Shown here one piece after another: positions 50,286 through 60,168 of a DNA stretch of 64,000 nucleotides. The DNA is from Flavobacterium sp. N1994 (GTDB taxonomy: Bacteria; Bacteroidota; Bacteroidia; Flavobacteriales; Flavobacteriaceae), in the NCBI RefSeq assembly GCF_025947145.1, contig NZ_CP109999.1, positions 3,100,001-3,164,000 on the forward strand. The letters are read 5' to 3'. The position numbers were made by a program, and so were the translations under genes. Position 1 is the first letter of the stretch, and every line of letters starts with the position of its first letter. The notes beneath the pieces were generated by a model. That model was not told the DNA's origin and did no database searches. It was given only the letters and a program-made list of their open reading frames with translations.

Positions 50286-52447
50286 AGATTAGCAGCAATA
50301 ATCCGATAAAGATTTTCGGGTTCAAAAGGTTTCGTAATAACATCTGTCATTCCAAAAGATAACAGCATTTCTCTATTTTCGTTTAACGAAATAGCAGTTA
50401 GGGCTATAATTGGTTTTTTGATGTCGTATTCTCTAACCTTTTGAGTGGCAATAGTACCATTAATCCCTGGTAAATGGACATCCATCAAGACTAAATCAAA
50501 CGGGTTTTCCTTAGAGAGTATCTCAACAGCATCTTCACCATTGTCTATAATTTGGCAAGTGATTCCTTTTTTCTCTAACATTTTTTTGGTGACCATTTGA
50601 TTGATCTTATTGTCTTCTACAACCAAAATGTGTTTGCCTTTTAAGATATCGTCCGAGTATAATTTCACTTTTTCAACCACCACTTCTTCTGTGCCATGAA
50701 GTAAATTGATTTCAAAGTCAAAAGTAGTCCCAATACCAACTTTACTAGTTAAATTGATTTCTCCCCCCAATAAATCGACTAGTTTTTTTACGATAGTCAA
50801 GCCTAAACCAGTACCGCCATATTTTCTGTTGATTTCGATAGAACCTTGAGAGAAACTTTCAAAAATGGTTTCTTGTTTTTCTTCAGGGATGCCTATACCT
50901 GTATCGCGTACAGCAAAATTGATTCTCGAAAAGTCATCACCAGTTTCCACTAATTTAGCTATAACAGCAACTTCACCATTTTTAGTAAACTTCAGTGCGT
51001 TATTAATCAAATTAATGAAGATTTGAGAAAGCTTTGTTGGGTCGCCCAATAGAATGTCTGGTATATTTTCGTCAATTTCTAACGTAAATTTATTATTGTT
51101 CTTTGATGCGATTTCCGCCATTGAATTTTGAATATCGGTAAGCAATTGCTTGATGTTAAAATCAATATACTCAATCTCTATATTACTAGATTCAATTCGG
51201 TTGATTTCTAAAATCTCATTAATAAATGTCAATAAATAGTTGCCCGAAAACTTAAGAGAATTCAAATAATGCAACTGATTTTGTTTTGGATTGTCTTCCA
51301 ACAATAAATGGGTAATTCCGTTGATAGCATTTAAAGGTGTCCTTAACTCATGACTTACAGTCGATAAGAATTCGGCTCTTGCTTTTGATGCTTTCTCAGC
51401 ATTGTCTTTGGCAATTTGCAACTCAAAGTTTTTCTCTTTTAAAACAGTATTTGATTGACTTCGGATGATGTTGTTTTTGTATAAAGACAAACTCAAAAGA
51501 GATAAAATCGTAATCAGAGAAATAGCTAAGATGGTAATCAGTTTAGCAAAACGATTTGTTTTTTGTTGGGCCTCGTTTTCTTTGGTCATCTGATCAATAG
51601 CCTTTAAACGCTCACTTTCCTTAAAATCTACATAATCATTCACATCTAATTTTTGATTGTTTAAATGCAAAAGACTATCCTTCAAATTGAGATGCTCTTT
51701 TAAATAAGCATATGATTTTTTCAGGTCTAATAATCTTTCATAAACTTTACTTAGTTCCAATAAAATTTTAACTTTTTGATCTAAATTTTTATCCTGTTCA
51801 CTCAATCGTAAAGCTCTACTGAAATAATTAGCACTTAAATTATTGTGATTTAATGTTTCTTCAATAGTTCCTAATTGGTAATAAGCTTCAGCTTTGGTTT
51901 TGAAAATATCTTTTGAATCGTCTTTGGAAATAATTTCATTGAATAATTTAGACGCCAAATCGGTTTGTCCATTGTTTTTATACAATATTCCTTTTTGCAA
52001 ATTCAAAAACTGAGTGGTGTCAATTTTTAAAATAGTATAAATCGATTGGGCTTTGTTAAAATTAATTTCGGCTTTGCTGAACTCTTCTAAATTCATATAA
52101 CAAAGACCAATATTGTAGTAGCACAAAGCATAATCTGTAGAGGGACGAAGCACACCATATAATTCAGCACTTTTATTAAAAGTCTCAATGGCATCGTTCA
52201 TTTTCTTTAAGTCAAAGTAAGTCAAACCCAAAGAAAACATAGCATTCGCTTGACCTTTTACATTTTTATTCTGTTTGGCGTAATTGTATGCCTTTTGTGA
52301 AAAAGCAAGTGCAGATTTATAATTGTTGGTCTTTTTGTTGAAGTTGGCTAACTGAATAAAATAAGAAACACTATCGACTTCTTTAGCCGATTTCTTTTGT
52401 CCAAATAAGACAATTGGAAGAAATAGTAAAATACAAATCCACTTCAT
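50282..52447 (-). CDS. TPR-sensor hybrid histidine kinase with receiver
   Basis: A 721-residue protein. A short signal/anchor (WICILLFLPIVLFGQ) precedes a periplasmic tetratricopeptide-repeat region (about 25-285), then a transmembrane segment (about 305-327), a HisKA domain with His366 in STVSHELRTPLNAING, an HATPase_c domain (N-box NLINNALKFTKNG, DTGIGIP, GGTGLGLTIV) and a C-terminal receiver with Asp656 in LVLMDVHLPG and Lys706. It has no separate response regulator or DNA-binding output. It lies 43 nt after gapA and may be co-transcribed with lipA-gapA. The signal is unknown. Confidence 0.92.
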   Translation of the reverse strand: MKWICILLFLPIVLFGQKKSAKEVDSVSYFIQLANFNKKTNNYKSALAFSQKAYNYAKQNKNVKGQANAMFSLGLTYFDLKKMNDAIETFNKSAELYGVLRPSTDYALCYYNIGLCYMNLEEFSKAEINFNKAQSIYTILKIDTTQFLNLQKGILYKNNGQTDLASKLFNEIISKDDSKDIFKTKAEAYYQLGTIEETLNHNNLSANYFSRALRLSEQDKNLDQKVKILLELSKVYERLLDLKKSYAYLKEHLNLKDSLLHLNNQKLDVNDYVDFKESERLKAIDQMTKENEAQQKTNRFAKLITILAISLITILSLLSLSLYKNNIIRSQSNTVLKEKNFELQIAKDNAEKASKARAEFLSTVSHELRTPLNAINGITHLLLEDNPKQNQLHYLNSLKFSGNYLLTFINEILEINRIESSNIEIEYIDFNIKQLLTDIQNSMAEIASKNNNKFTLEIDENIPDILLGDPTKLSQIFINLINNALKFTKNGEVAVIAKLVETGDDFSRINFAVRDTGIGIPEEKQETIFESFSQGSIEINRKYGGTGLGLTIVKKLVDLLGGEINLTSKVGIGTTFDFEINLLHGTEEVVVEKVKLYSDDILKGKHILVVEDNKINQMVTKKMLEKKGITCQIIDNGEDAVEILSKENPFDLVLMDVHLPGINGTIATQKVREYDIKKPIIALTAISLNENREMLLSFGMTDVITKPFEPENLYRIIAANL

Positions 52448-52490
52448 TTAGCGTTGCAAATAAAATTACAGGATGCTAAAAGTAGGGAAT

Positions 52491-53480
52491 TTATTTTTTT
52501 AACAAAAGAATTAAGTCAATAATTCGGCTAGAATACCCAATCTCGTTGTCATACCAACCTACCACTTTAACCATTTTACCTATTACAGAAGTTAGTTGCG
52601 CATCAAATAAACAAGAGTTCTTGTTTCCAATAATGTCTACAGAAACAATAGGGTCTTCAGTATAATCTAAAATTCCTTTTAATGAAGTTTGTGATGCGTT
52701 CTTGAAAGCAGTATTGATTTGGTCAATGGAGACTTCTTTTTTTACATAACAAGTAATATCAGTCAAAGAACCATCAGGAACAGGAACTCTAATCCCGCTT
52801 CCTCCGATTTTTCCTTCCATATCCGGAAAAATTTTCGTCAATGCTTTCGCAGCACCTGTAGTTGTTGGTACAATAGATTGACTAGCTCCACGGGCTCGAC
52901 GCAAATCTTTATGAGGCTGATCATGTAAACTTTGGTCGGTTGTGTAGGAGTGAACCGTGGTGATGTAAGCTTGCTCAATACCACAAAGTTCATCAATGAT
53001 TTTAATCATCGGAGCTGCATTGTTGGTAGTACAGCTAGCATTGGAAACTATTTTTTCGGTGCCATCTAATATGTTTTCATTAACACCAAGAACCACCGTT
53101 TTAATTTCTGGAACTTCTGAAGGAGCAGAAAGAATTACTTTTTTGGCTCCAGCCAAAAGATGTAAGTTTATGTCTTCAAAAGTTTTATACTTCCCTGTGC
53201 TTTCAATCACAAAGTCAACGCCATTCCAACTTAAATTACGAATGTCTCTTTCATGATAAAACGAATAGTGCTTACCATCTACTATGATTGAATTATCATC
53301 AAAGGAAACCTCATAGGGCAAAACTCCATGAATACTGTCGTATTTTATCAAATGCGCCATCGTTCTATTGTCAGCAATATCATTAATAGCAACAACTTCA
53401 ATACTAGGGTGGTTCAAAAGCAATCGGAATAAGTTTCTTCCAATTCTTCCAAAACCATTAATGGCGATTTTTGTTTTCAA
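52491..53480 (-). CDS. gapA: Glyceraldehyde-3-phosphate dehydrogenase
   Basis: A 329-residue NAD-type GAPDH. KIAINGFGRIGRNLFR is the nucleotide-binding start; the acidic Asp34 region VVAINDIAD suits NAD; the catalytic Cys150 is in VSNASCTTNNAAP and the partner His follows in AYITTVHSYTTDQ. It catalyses oxidative phosphorylation of glyceraldehyde-3-phosphate in glycolysis. It sits 17 nt downstream of lipA on the same strand. Confidence 0.94.
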   Translation of the reverse strand: MKTKIAINGFGRIGRNLFRLLLNHPSIEVVAINDIADNRTMAHLIKYDSIHGVLPYEVSFDDNSIIVDGKHYSFYHERDIRNLSWNGVDFVIESTGKYKTFEDINLHLLAGAKKVILSAPSEVPEIKTVVLGVNENILDGTEKIVSNASCTTNNAAPMIKIIDELCGIEQAYITTVHSYTTDQSLHDQPHKDLRRARGASQSIVPTTTGAAKALTKIFPDMEGKIGGSGIRVPVPDGSLTDITCYVKKEVSIDQINTAFKNASQTSLKGILDYTEDPIVSVDIIGNKNSCLFDAQLTSVIGKMVKVVGWYDNEIGYSSRIIDLILLLKK

Positions 53481-53497
53481 TTTTGTTATTGTTAAGG

Positions 53498-54367
53498 CTA
53501 AAGAATATGTTTCTCGGCATGATAAGAGGAACGTACTAAAGCGCCACTTTCTACATGACGGAATCCCATTTCTTTTCCAAGCTTTTCATATTTCTCAAAT
53601 TGCTCTGGAGTGATGTATTCTTTAACAGGTAAGTGTTTTTTGCTGGGTTGTAAATACTGTCCAATAGTAACGATATCCACATCATTATCTCTCAAATCAC
53701 GCATGGTTTGAATTACTTCTTCTTCGGTTTCCCCAAGACCTAGCATGATGCCCGATTTGGTTCTTCTAATGCCTTGTGCTTTTAAGTATTTCAATACAGC
53801 CAAACTTCTATCATATTTCGCCTGAATACGAACTTCTCGCGTCAAACGGCGAACGGTTTCAACATTATGCGATACCACTTCAGGATTGGCTTCTACAATT
53901 CGGTCAATGATTCTTTCTACTCCTTGGAAATCTGGAATCAAAGTTTCTAAGGTAGTCTCTGGATTCATTCTGCGAATAGCTTGGACTGTTTCTAACCAAA
54001 TGATAGAACCCATATCTTTCAAATCATCACGATCCACACTAGTAATAACAGCATGTTTGATTTTCATAATTTTGATAGAACGAGCCACTTTTTCGGGTTC
54101 ATCCCAATCTACCGTTTCTGGACGTCCTGTTTTTACACCACAAAATCCACAAGAACGGGTGCAAATATTTCCCAATATCATAAAGGTAGCCGTTCCTTCT
54201 CCCCAACATTCGCCCATATTAGGACAACTGCCTGAAGTGCAAATAGTATTTAGTTTGTACTTGTCAACCAAGCCACGAAGTTCAGTGTATTTTTGACCAA
54301 TAGGTAATTTAACTTTAAGCCATTTAGGCTTGCCTACAGGTAAATTAGTGTCTAAAACGGTTTCCAT
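53498..54367 (-). CDS. lipA: Lipoyl synthase
   Basis: A 289-residue radical-SAM enzyme that inserts sulfur into octanoyl groups of lipoyl-dependent enzymes. Both iron-sulfur motifs are present: [12 protein letters not shown] (auxiliary cluster) and CTRSCGFC (SAM cluster). [19 protein letters not shown] and [17 protein letters not shown] are typical of LipA. ATG 54367 was chosen over the in-frame TTG at 54397, since that TTG is inside the -7 element. It is the first gene of the lipA-gapA pair. Confidence 0.95.
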   Translation of the reverse strand: METVLDTNLPVGKPKWLKVKLPIGQKYTELRGLVDKYKLNTICTSGSCPNMGECWGEGTATFMILGNICTRSCGFCGVKTGRPETVDWDEPEKVARSIKIMKIKHAVITSVDRDDLKDMGSIIWLETVQAIRRMNPETTLETLIPDFQGVERIIDRIVEANPEVVSHNVETVRRLTREVRIQAKYDRSLAVLKYLKAQGIRRTKSGIMLGLGETEEEVIQTMRDLRDNDVDIVTIGQYLQPSKKHLPVKEYITPEQFEKYEKLGKEMGFRHVESGALVRSSYHAEKHIL

Positions 54368-54386
54368 ATTCCAATTTTTTGCGCTA

Positions 54387-54394
54387 CAAAGATA
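54387..54394 (-). promoter_or_regulatory. -7 element of lipA
   Basis: Minus strand TATCTTTG, an exact TAnnTTTG match, is 19 nt before ATG 54367. Confidence 0.5.
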
Positions 54395-54618
54395 CAAAGG
54401 TAAATCTTAGAATGGCGTTAACACCATTTGGATTTTTTTCTTTTTGAGATTGTGTTTACAGTACAAATTTATCTATTGAGTGTTTAACTTAATAACCCTA
54501 AAACAGAAAAGTGAATTATATCACTATTTGCAAATACTATCAATGGACACTTGCTGTAACAAGGAATAAATGTTACCTTTCAAAATCAAATAAAAAAATA
54601 ATTTATAACAACACCAAT

Positions 54619-55677
54619 ATGGCAACACCAAATGTAAAAGCATACGGAACAGGAGCGCCTGATGCTCCATTAAGTCAAATGAATATTGAACGAAGAGATG
54701 TTCTTGACAATGATATTGAAATCGAAATCCTTTATTGTGGCGTTTGTCACTCTGATCTGCATACGGCTAGAAACGATTGGGGATTTACTTCATATCCAGC
54801 TGTTCCTGGACATGAAATTATCGGAAAAGTAACTAGAGTAGGAAGTGGTGTAACCAAATTAAAAGTAGGAGACTTTGCTGGAGTTGGCTGTTTGGTTGAT
54901 TCTTGCCGAACTTGCAGCAGTTGCCAACAAGACCTTGAACAATATTGCTTAAACGGATGGGTGGGGACTTATAACAGTGCTGACAAACACCTTGGCGGGA
55001 TGACTTACGGCGGTTATTCTGAAAAAGTAGTGGTAGATGAGAAATATGTTTTGAAAGTACCAGCCAATTTAGATTTAGCAGCAGTAGCCCCTTTGCTTTG
55101 TGCCGGAATCACCACTTGGTCTCCATTACGCCACTGGAAAGTAGGTAAAGGGAGTAAAGTAGCGGTAGTAGGTTTAGGTGGATTAGGACACATGGCTATC
55201 AAATTAGCCAAAGGATTAGGTGCCGAAGTAACTTTATTTTCAAGAACACCAGGCAAAGAAAAAGATGCTTTAGAACTAGGTGCCGATGCGGTAATCAACT
55301 CCACAGACGACGCTCTCATGGCTTCTGTTGCTGGGAAATTCGATTTGATTATTGATACCGTTCCTTATGTACATGATGTAAATCCATATATCACTACTTT
55401 AGGAATCAGTGGAACGCTTGTTTTGGTAGGGTATTTAGGTGGATTAGAACCAATTTTAAATACTGTTCCGCTAATCATGGGAAGAAAATCTGTGGCAGCA
55501 TCTTTAATAGGAGGGATAGCGGAAACACAAGAAATGTTAGACTTCTGTGGCGAACATAATATCGTATCCGAAATCGAAATCATCAAAATGCAAGACATCA
55601 ATGAGGCCTACGAAAGAATGCTGAAAAGTGATGTACGTTACCGTTTCGTAATTGATATGGCTTCTCTAAAAAATTAA
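54619..55677 (+). CDS. Zinc-dependent NAD(P) alcohol dehydrogenase (CAD-like)
   Basis: A 352-residue medium-chain dehydrogenase. Catalytic zinc ligands lie in YCGVCHSDLHTARNDWG and PGHEIIGKV; the structural zinc motif is C-x6-C-x2-C-x2-C-x7-C in GCLVDSCRTCSSCQQDLEQYC-like sequence; the Rossmann motif is VAVVGLGGLGHMAIKLA. The protein resembles the cinnamyl-alcohol dehydrogenase/YahK group of aldehyde reductases. ATG 54619 was chosen because MATPNVKAYG is the typical start and the ~36 extra upstream codons have no family similarity. It stands alone with a terminator. Confidence 0.9.
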   Translation: MATPNVKAYGTGAPDAPLSQMNIERRDVLDNDIEIEILYCGVCHSDLHTARNDWGFTSYPAVPGHEIIGKVTRVGSGVTKLKVGDFAGVGCLVDSCRTCSSCQQDLEQYCLNGWVGTYNSADKHLGGMTYGGYSEKVVVDEKYVLKVPANLDLAAVAPLLCAGITTWSPLRHWKVGKGSKVAVVGLGGLGHMAIKLAKGLGAEVTLFSRTPGKEKDALELGADAVINSTDDALMASVAGKFDLIIDTVPYVHDVNPYITTLGISGTLVLVGYLGGLEPILNTVPLIMGRKSVAASLIGGIAETQEMLDFCGEHNIVSEIEIIKMQDINEAYERMLKSDVRYRFVIDMASLKN

Positions 55678-55696
55678 TTGGAATACAATCATAAAC

Positions 55697-55724
55697 AAAA
55701 AAGCAGCCTTGAGGCTGCTTTTTT
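55697..55724. terminator. Bidirectional terminator after alcohol dehydrogenase
   Basis: AAAAGCAGCC (55699-55708) pairs with GGCTGCTTTT (55713-55722) around TTGA, flanked by A and T tracts. It serves the convergent YgjV-like gene too. Confidence 0.9.
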
Positions 55725-55742
55725 TCTTTTATAACAAATCCA

Positions 55743-56363
55743 CTAAAGGTCTTTTTGATAAACACCTTTTTTCACTTCGGTAAAACCGAGTTTTTTCAAA
55801 TAATTAAAATAGCGTTTGTTATTTCCTTCTGCCACCACTCGGGTAAAGCCAGCAGCAATAAATTGATCTTTCAGTTGAAAATAAATGTACTTTCCATTCT
55901 TAAAATCTTTGTATTCGGGCAAGACATAATCTAAATCTACATTAAGTACAGAGCCTTCACTTCGGTGAGCCAAAAAGAAACCTGCCACAGCCATATTTCT
56001 CAGAATAAAAAAACTAACCGTATTGTCATCTGGCTTATAACTAAAACCAGGACGATATACTTGAATACGGGCATCATGGAATTTCAAAAAGCGCTTCAAA
56101 TACTCACTACTAGCATTAATCTCTAGAATTTCAAAGGTTTCTTTCTTGGAATAGATGAGCCACAAATAGTAAACATCCACCAAAACAATAATCCCATTCA
56201 GCACTCCAACTGGAATCGCCTGAATCAAAAAACCATATATAGAAAACAGCAAAGCCCCAACCAAATTAATCCACCGAAACTTAATTATAGAGGGCATCAT
56301 CATTGATAACACAATAATCACCGAAGCCACATAGCCAATCCATTGTAAATAATCAGAATTCAT
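55743..56363 (-). CDS. YgjV-like membrane protein with GNAT-like C-terminus
   Basis: A 206-residue protein. The first ~75 residues carry about three hydrophobic helices (WIGYVASVIIVLSMMMPSII, WINLVGALLFSIYGFLI, VLNGIIVLVDVYYLWLIY) as in YgjV-type inner-membrane proteins. The rest is a soluble domain resembling a GNAT acyltransferase by its VSFFILRNMAVAGFFLAH strand and a late AAGFTRVVAEGNNKRYFNYLKKLGF segment. The family function is unknown. Its minus-strand -7 element TACTTTTG (plus strand CAAAAGTA, 56383-56390) is 19 nt before the start. Confidence 0.68.
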   Translation of the reverse strand: MNSDYLQWIGYVASVIIVLSMMMPSIIKFRWINLVGALLFSIYGFLIQAIPVGVLNGIIVLVDVYYLWLIYSKKETFEILEINASSEYLKRFLKFHDARIQVYRPGFSYKPDDNTVSFFILRNMAVAGFFLAHRSEGSVLNVDLDYVLPEYKDFKNGKYIYFQLKDQFIAAGFTRVVAEGNNKRYFNYLKKLGFTEVKKGVYQKDL

Positions 56364-56382
56364 AAATGTATTTTAGATGGCG

Positions 56383-56390
56383 CAAAAGTA
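56383..56390 (-). promoter_or_regulatory. -7 element of the YgjV-like gene
   Basis: Minus strand TACTTTTG fits TAnnTTTG and lies 19 nt before ATG 56363. Confidence 0.45.
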
Positions 56391-56549
56391 GTGTAATTTC
56401 TAATTTTTTTTCTGTTGTTACTCACATTAATTGCCTAATGTTAGTCGCAAATGAAAAGAGTTCTTTTGATACTGTTTTTATCTTCTTTGACACTTTGAGT
56501 TTCTTCTAAACAGCAAAAAGACTCTTCGTAGTATAAAATAGTATCAAAT

Positions 56550-56710
56550 AATAGATTATTATTATTTAATTAGATGCTATAAGAGTAAAATAAGAGGTTA
56601 TTAGTATCTAATTAGAGGCTATAAGAGTAAAATAATAGATTATTAATATCAAATTTGAGACTTAAATAGTAAAATAAGAGGTTATTAGTATCTAACCAGA
56701 CACTAAAAAA
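56550..56710. repeat. 42-bp tandem repeat in gene-free region
   Basis: Three full 42-bp units (56571-56612, 56613-56654, 56655-56696) share AGTAAAATAA and GGTTATTAGTATC or close variants; partial units flank them on both sides (from about 56540 and to about 56705). All plus-strand frames contain stops, and the longest minus-strand frame has a stop in each unit, so it is not coding. The whole gene-free stretch is 56364-56719; its left part is AT-rich with no recognised element. Confidence 0.9.
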
Positions 56711-56719
56711 GTCATTTCA

Positions 56720-57964
56720 TTACTCCACAAAATCCATTTCGCAGTTATGAGTTTCACTGATAGTAAGTACAGCATAAAGTCCCATACTAAAGACTACAGC
56801 CCCAACAATAGCGGCCGAAATAATAACCGTATGGCTATGTTTCAAATAATCAAAACCAATCAACATCAATGGAACGGCCCCTCTTACCATATTAGGGACA
56901 CTCGTAGTAGCAGTGCTTCGTAAATTGGTGCCAAACTGTTCTGCAGCCAACGTAACAAACATTGCCCAAAATCCAGTGCCCAAACCAATCCACCCACAAT
57001 AAAAGTAGTACATGTTCTCGCTTTTGTTGCCACTAAAAAGGAGTAGGGCAAGTCCAACAACCGTAAAAAGGAGCATATACAATATGGCTTTCTTTCGCGA
57101 ACGCAACGCATGAGATATAAATCCGGAAGAGAAATCCCCAATTGAAGTCATAATGTATGTCCACATAATGGCCTTCCCAGGATTTATAGAAGCAATACCC
57201 ATCTCAGGAGCAAACTGGTTCGCCATAAAGACTATAATCCCGATGCAATACCAAATAGGAACTCCTATTAAGATGCATTTTAGGTATTTGACAAACAATG
57301 CTCTTTTGGTAAAAAAAGATAAAAAATCTCCTCGTTTTATGGTTGTGTTTTCTTTGACCGTTTTGAAGATACCGCTCTCAGCAACACTAATACGCAATAC
57401 TAATAATACCAATCCCAATCCGCCTCCAATAAAATAAGCCGTTGACCAACTTCCAGATAGCTCTACAGTAAACTGAGCCACTACCGCACCGAGAACGCCA
57501 AATCCTGCCACAAGAGAAGTGCCAATAGCACGTAATTCTTTAGGTAACGTTTCAGAAACCAAGGTGATTCCAGCACCCAGTTCCCCTGCTAAACCCACTC
57601 CAGCGATAAAGCGCAACCAAGCATAAATCATCGCCTTGTCACCAAAGTTCATTTGGGGTAAAAATCCACAAGCAATATTCGCTAAAGAATACACTAATAT
57701 GGATCCAAATAAAACCGAAAGCCTCCCTTTTTTATCCCCAAAGACTCCCCATAAAATTCCACCAAGTATCATTCCGGTCATTTGGTAGTTAATAATCATT
57801 GTCCCTACTTTATCGGCATCCAAATGCAAATCATTCAAACTTGGAATGCGTACGATACCAAAAAGCAGCAAGTCATAGATATCAACAAAATAGCCCAAAG
57901 CAGCAATAATAACAGGGAAACTAAAGAGAATTTTAATCTTCTCTTGACGGGTAAAGGTTCTCAT
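56720..57964 (-). CDS. MFS transporter (phosphate:H+ / metabolite type)
   Basis: A 414-residue major facilitator protein with 12 predicted membrane segments. It carries the loop motif GVFGDKKGRLSVLFGS between helices 2 and 3, and DIYDLLLFGIVRIPSL near the N-terminus, features of the MHS/PHS-like branch. The substrate cannot be named. It is followed on the left by the 42-bp tandem repeats, and its start is 91 nt left of the stop of the C1 peptidase gene on the same strand, with a terminator hairpin between. Confidence 0.85.
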   Translation of the reverse strand: MRTFTRQEKIKILFSFPVIIAALGYFVDIYDLLLFGIVRIPSLNDLHLDADKVGTMIINYQMTGMILGGILWGVFGDKKGRLSVLFGSILVYSLANIACGFLPQMNFGDKAMIYAWLRFIAGVGLAGELGAGITLVSETLPKELRAIGTSLVAGFGVLGAVVAQFTVELSGSWSTAYFIGGGLGLVLLVLRISVAESGIFKTVKENTTIKRGDFLSFFTKRALFVKYLKCILIGVPIWYCIGIIVFMANQFAPEMGIASINPGKAIMWTYIMTSIGDFSSGFISHALRSRKKAILYMLLFTVVGLALLLFSGNKSENMYYFYCGWIGLGTGFWAMFVTLAAEQFGTNLRSTATTSVPNMVRGAVPLMLIGFDYLKHSHTVIISAAIVGAVVFSMGLYAVLTISETHNCEMDFVE

Positions 57965-57996
57965 CAGGTTGGTTTTAGTTGGTTAAATATAACAAA

Positions 57997-58027
57997 AAAC
58001 CTGAAAGAATTGAATTCCTCCAGGTTT
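57997..58027 (-). terminator. Terminator between C1 peptidase and MFS genes
   Basis: On the minus strand AAACCTGGAGGAAT and ATTCTTTCAGGTTT form a 14-bp stem with two G-T pairs around TCA, followed by TTTGTT. It ends 33 nt before the MFS start. Confidence 0.82.
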
Positions 58028-58054
58028 CTTGAAATGTGATAATTTGTTTTTAGG

Positions 58055-59200
58055 TTATACTCTCAAAGCTGCTTTAGTTTTTTTAGTCAAGCCATCTTTA
58101 TGCAACATGACCGATATCGATTTTAACCTCAAATAAGAAACACTCATATACATAAAACCATCTCTCCCTGAATTGGCTCCCCAAGAGTTTTTTACTTTGT
58201 AAAACACATCCCCTTTTTGATCTTCTACCTTTCCAACAATGTGCATCAAATGATCGTCTTGGGTGTCGTAATTTTCAAATTCCGCTTGACGGTATTCTGG
58301 AGTAATATTTTTTTCGGGTTTAATTTCTTTTAAAATAGTTTCCGAGTCAGCAGCATTTTCCGGAATGACAGCTATACCATTTTCTTCAGAGAAAGTAGCT
58401 TCACTTACATCGGTATCCAAAGCTACTGTAAATCCTTTAGTAATAGCATTATCAATATTTTGCATAAATTCATCTAAAGGCAAGTTGTAGAATATGCCAT
58501 TAGCAAAATTATCTGGGATGTTTAAAATAAATTTGGAGTAGAAAGGTTGGTTGATATAGGAAGTTATGGTAATGTAATCATCTAAATTTAATTTAGTAGT
58601 AGACAAAAACTGCTTTGGCGTTACTGCTTTTTCTCCTGAAGCTTCCTTATTGTCGATAGATTGATTAGGTAAAATAATCTTATCCTCTTCATTAAATTTC
58701 CCCATGTAAGTATCTAAAATAGTAGCATAATCCGCTTTCCAATTTGGATATTTTTTAGGGGTTTCAGCTACTGCTTTTTTAACCACCACTTCTAATTCGG
58801 CTTCCATTTTATTGTGATTGTATTTCAAATCTGGGTTTGTTTTTCCAATGAAATTGCTTTCGGGAACCACACCATATTTTTTAGCGCTATTAATCACATC
58901 ATGGCTTAATCCGCCTTCTCCAAACTGTGCTTTTCCTTGACGCATCACATAGTTTTCGGCTTTATCCAGATAAGTGTTACGAACATTATACATTTCCGAT
59001 AGGTCGATTTTCTTTCCAGTCAAACGGATGATTTCTGCTTCTAGAAAGGAAGTTGTAGCAAAACTCCAACAAGTTCCTGTTTTATCCTGAGAGATTACAG
59101 GAGTGGCTTCAATATCTTTAATGGTATGAAATTCATAAGTCTGAGCTATTCCAGTAAAGCTGAGGAATAAGGAAGCAACATAAATTATTGATTTGTTCAT
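58055..59200 (-). CDS. Secreted C1-family cysteine peptidase (aminopeptidase C-like)
   Basis: A 381-residue protein with a signal peptide (IIYVASLFLSFTGIAQ). The catalytic Cys is in SQDKTGTCWSFATTSFLEAE, the His in DDHLMHIVGKVEDQKG and the Asn in YKVKNSWGANSG, the order seen in bleomycin hydrolase/PepC enzymes. It is shorter than cytoplasmic PepC (about 440-450 residues) and, unlike it, carries an export signal, so it probably acts in the periplasm or outside. The substrate is unknown. No TAnnTTTG element was found upstream. Confidence 0.88.
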   Translation of the reverse strand: MNKSIIYVASLFLSFTGIAQTYEFHTIKDIEATPVISQDKTGTCWSFATTSFLEAEIIRLTGKKIDLSEMYNVRNTYLDKAENYVMRQGKAQFGEGGLSHDVINSAKKYGVVPESNFIGKTNPDLKYNHNKMEAELEVVVKKAVAETPKKYPNWKADYATILDTYMGKFNEEDKIILPNQSIDNKEASGEKAVTPKQFLSTTKLNLDDYITITSYINQPFYSKFILNIPDNFANGIFYNLPLDEFMQNIDNAITKGFTVALDTDVSEATFSEENGIAVIPENAADSETILKEIKPEKNITPEYRQAEFENYDTQDDHLMHIVGKVEDQKGDVFYKVKNSWGANSGRDGFMYMSVSYLRLKSISVMLHKDGLTKKTKAALRV

Positions 59201-59310
59201 AAGGAATTACTATTTGTTTTTGTAGTTAAGACTAAAAAATGATTTATTTTTACGCTAAAATAGACCAATTTATTTTTTCGATTTTTATTTTAACAAATTT
59301 TAGCATTTAC

Positions 59311-60150
59311 ATGAGTTCAATTCATTGGAAAACAGTTAAAGATTTTGAAGACATCACTTATAAAAAATGCAATGGTGTTGCGAGAATAGCTTTCAATCGT
59401 CCTGATGTTCGCAATGCTTTCCGACCAAAAACCACATCCGAATTGCTACAAGCATTTCAAGATGCTCAAGAAGATACTTCTATTGGGGTTGTTTTGCTTT
59501 CTGCTGAAGGACCAAGTTCTAAAGACGGCATTTGGTCATTTTGTTCAGGCGGAGATCAAAAAGCGCGAGGACATCAAGGCTATGTAGGCGATGATGGTTA
59601 CCACAGACTAAATATTTTGGACGTACAACGCTTAATTCGCTTTATGCCAAAAGCTGTTATTTGTGTTGTGCCAGGTTGGGCTGTAGGTGGCGGACATAGT
59701 TTACATGTGGTTTGCGATTTAACATTAGCTAGTAAAGAACATGCTATCTTCAAACAAACGGATGCCGATGTAACTAGTTTTGATGGAGGTTATGGTTCTG
59801 CTTATTTGGCCAAGATGGTAGGACAAAAGAAGGCACGTGAAATATTTTTTCTAGGAAGAAATTATTCCGCTCAAGATGCTTTTGAAATGGGAATGGTAAA
59901 TGCGGTTATTCCTCACGCTGAATTAGAAGATACTGCTTACGAATGGGCACAAGAAATCTTAGCAAAATCACCGACATCCATAAAAATGTTGAAGTTCGCT
60001 ATGAATTTAACAGATGATGGAATGGTAGGACAGCAAGTTTTTGCTGGTGAAGCTACAAGATTAGCTTATATGACTGACGAAGCAAAAGAAGGAAGAGATG
60101 CTTTTTTAGAAAAAAGAAAACCTAACTTTGAAAAAAAGTGGTTGCCATAA
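59311..60150 (+). CDS. menB: 1,4-dihydroxy-2-naphthoyl-CoA synthase
   Basis: A 279-residue crotonase-fold enzyme that closes the naphthoyl ring in menaquinone synthesis. Motifs are ARIAFNRPDVRNAFRP, FCSGGDQKARG, VPGWAVGGGHSLHVVCDLTLAS and DADVTSFDGGYGSAYLA (catalytic Asp region), which distinguish MenB from other crotonases. ATG 59311 was chosen: MSSIHWKTVKDFEDI is the usual start, while 24 further in-frame codons upstream are hydrophobic and lack similarity. First gene of the men operon. Confidence 0.95.
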   Translation: MSSIHWKTVKDFEDITYKKCNGVARIAFNRPDVRNAFRPKTTSELLQAFQDAQEDTSIGVVLLSAEGPSSKDGIWSFCSGGDQKARGHQGYVGDDGYHRLNILDVQRLIRFMPKAVICVVPGWAVGGGHSLHVVCDLTLASKEHAIFKQTDADVTSFDGGYGSAYLAKMVGQKKAREIFFLGRNYSAQDAFEMGMVNAVIPHAELEDTAYEWAQEILAKSPTSIKMLKFAMNLTDDGMVGQQVFAGEATRLAYMTDEAKEGRDAFLEKRKPNFEKKWLP

Positions 60151-60168
60151 AACATTAAAAATAAAAAA

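Noticed and set aside
56571..56696. CRISPR array
   Set aside because: The units are contiguous 42-bp tandem copies with no unique spacers, and no cas genes are near.
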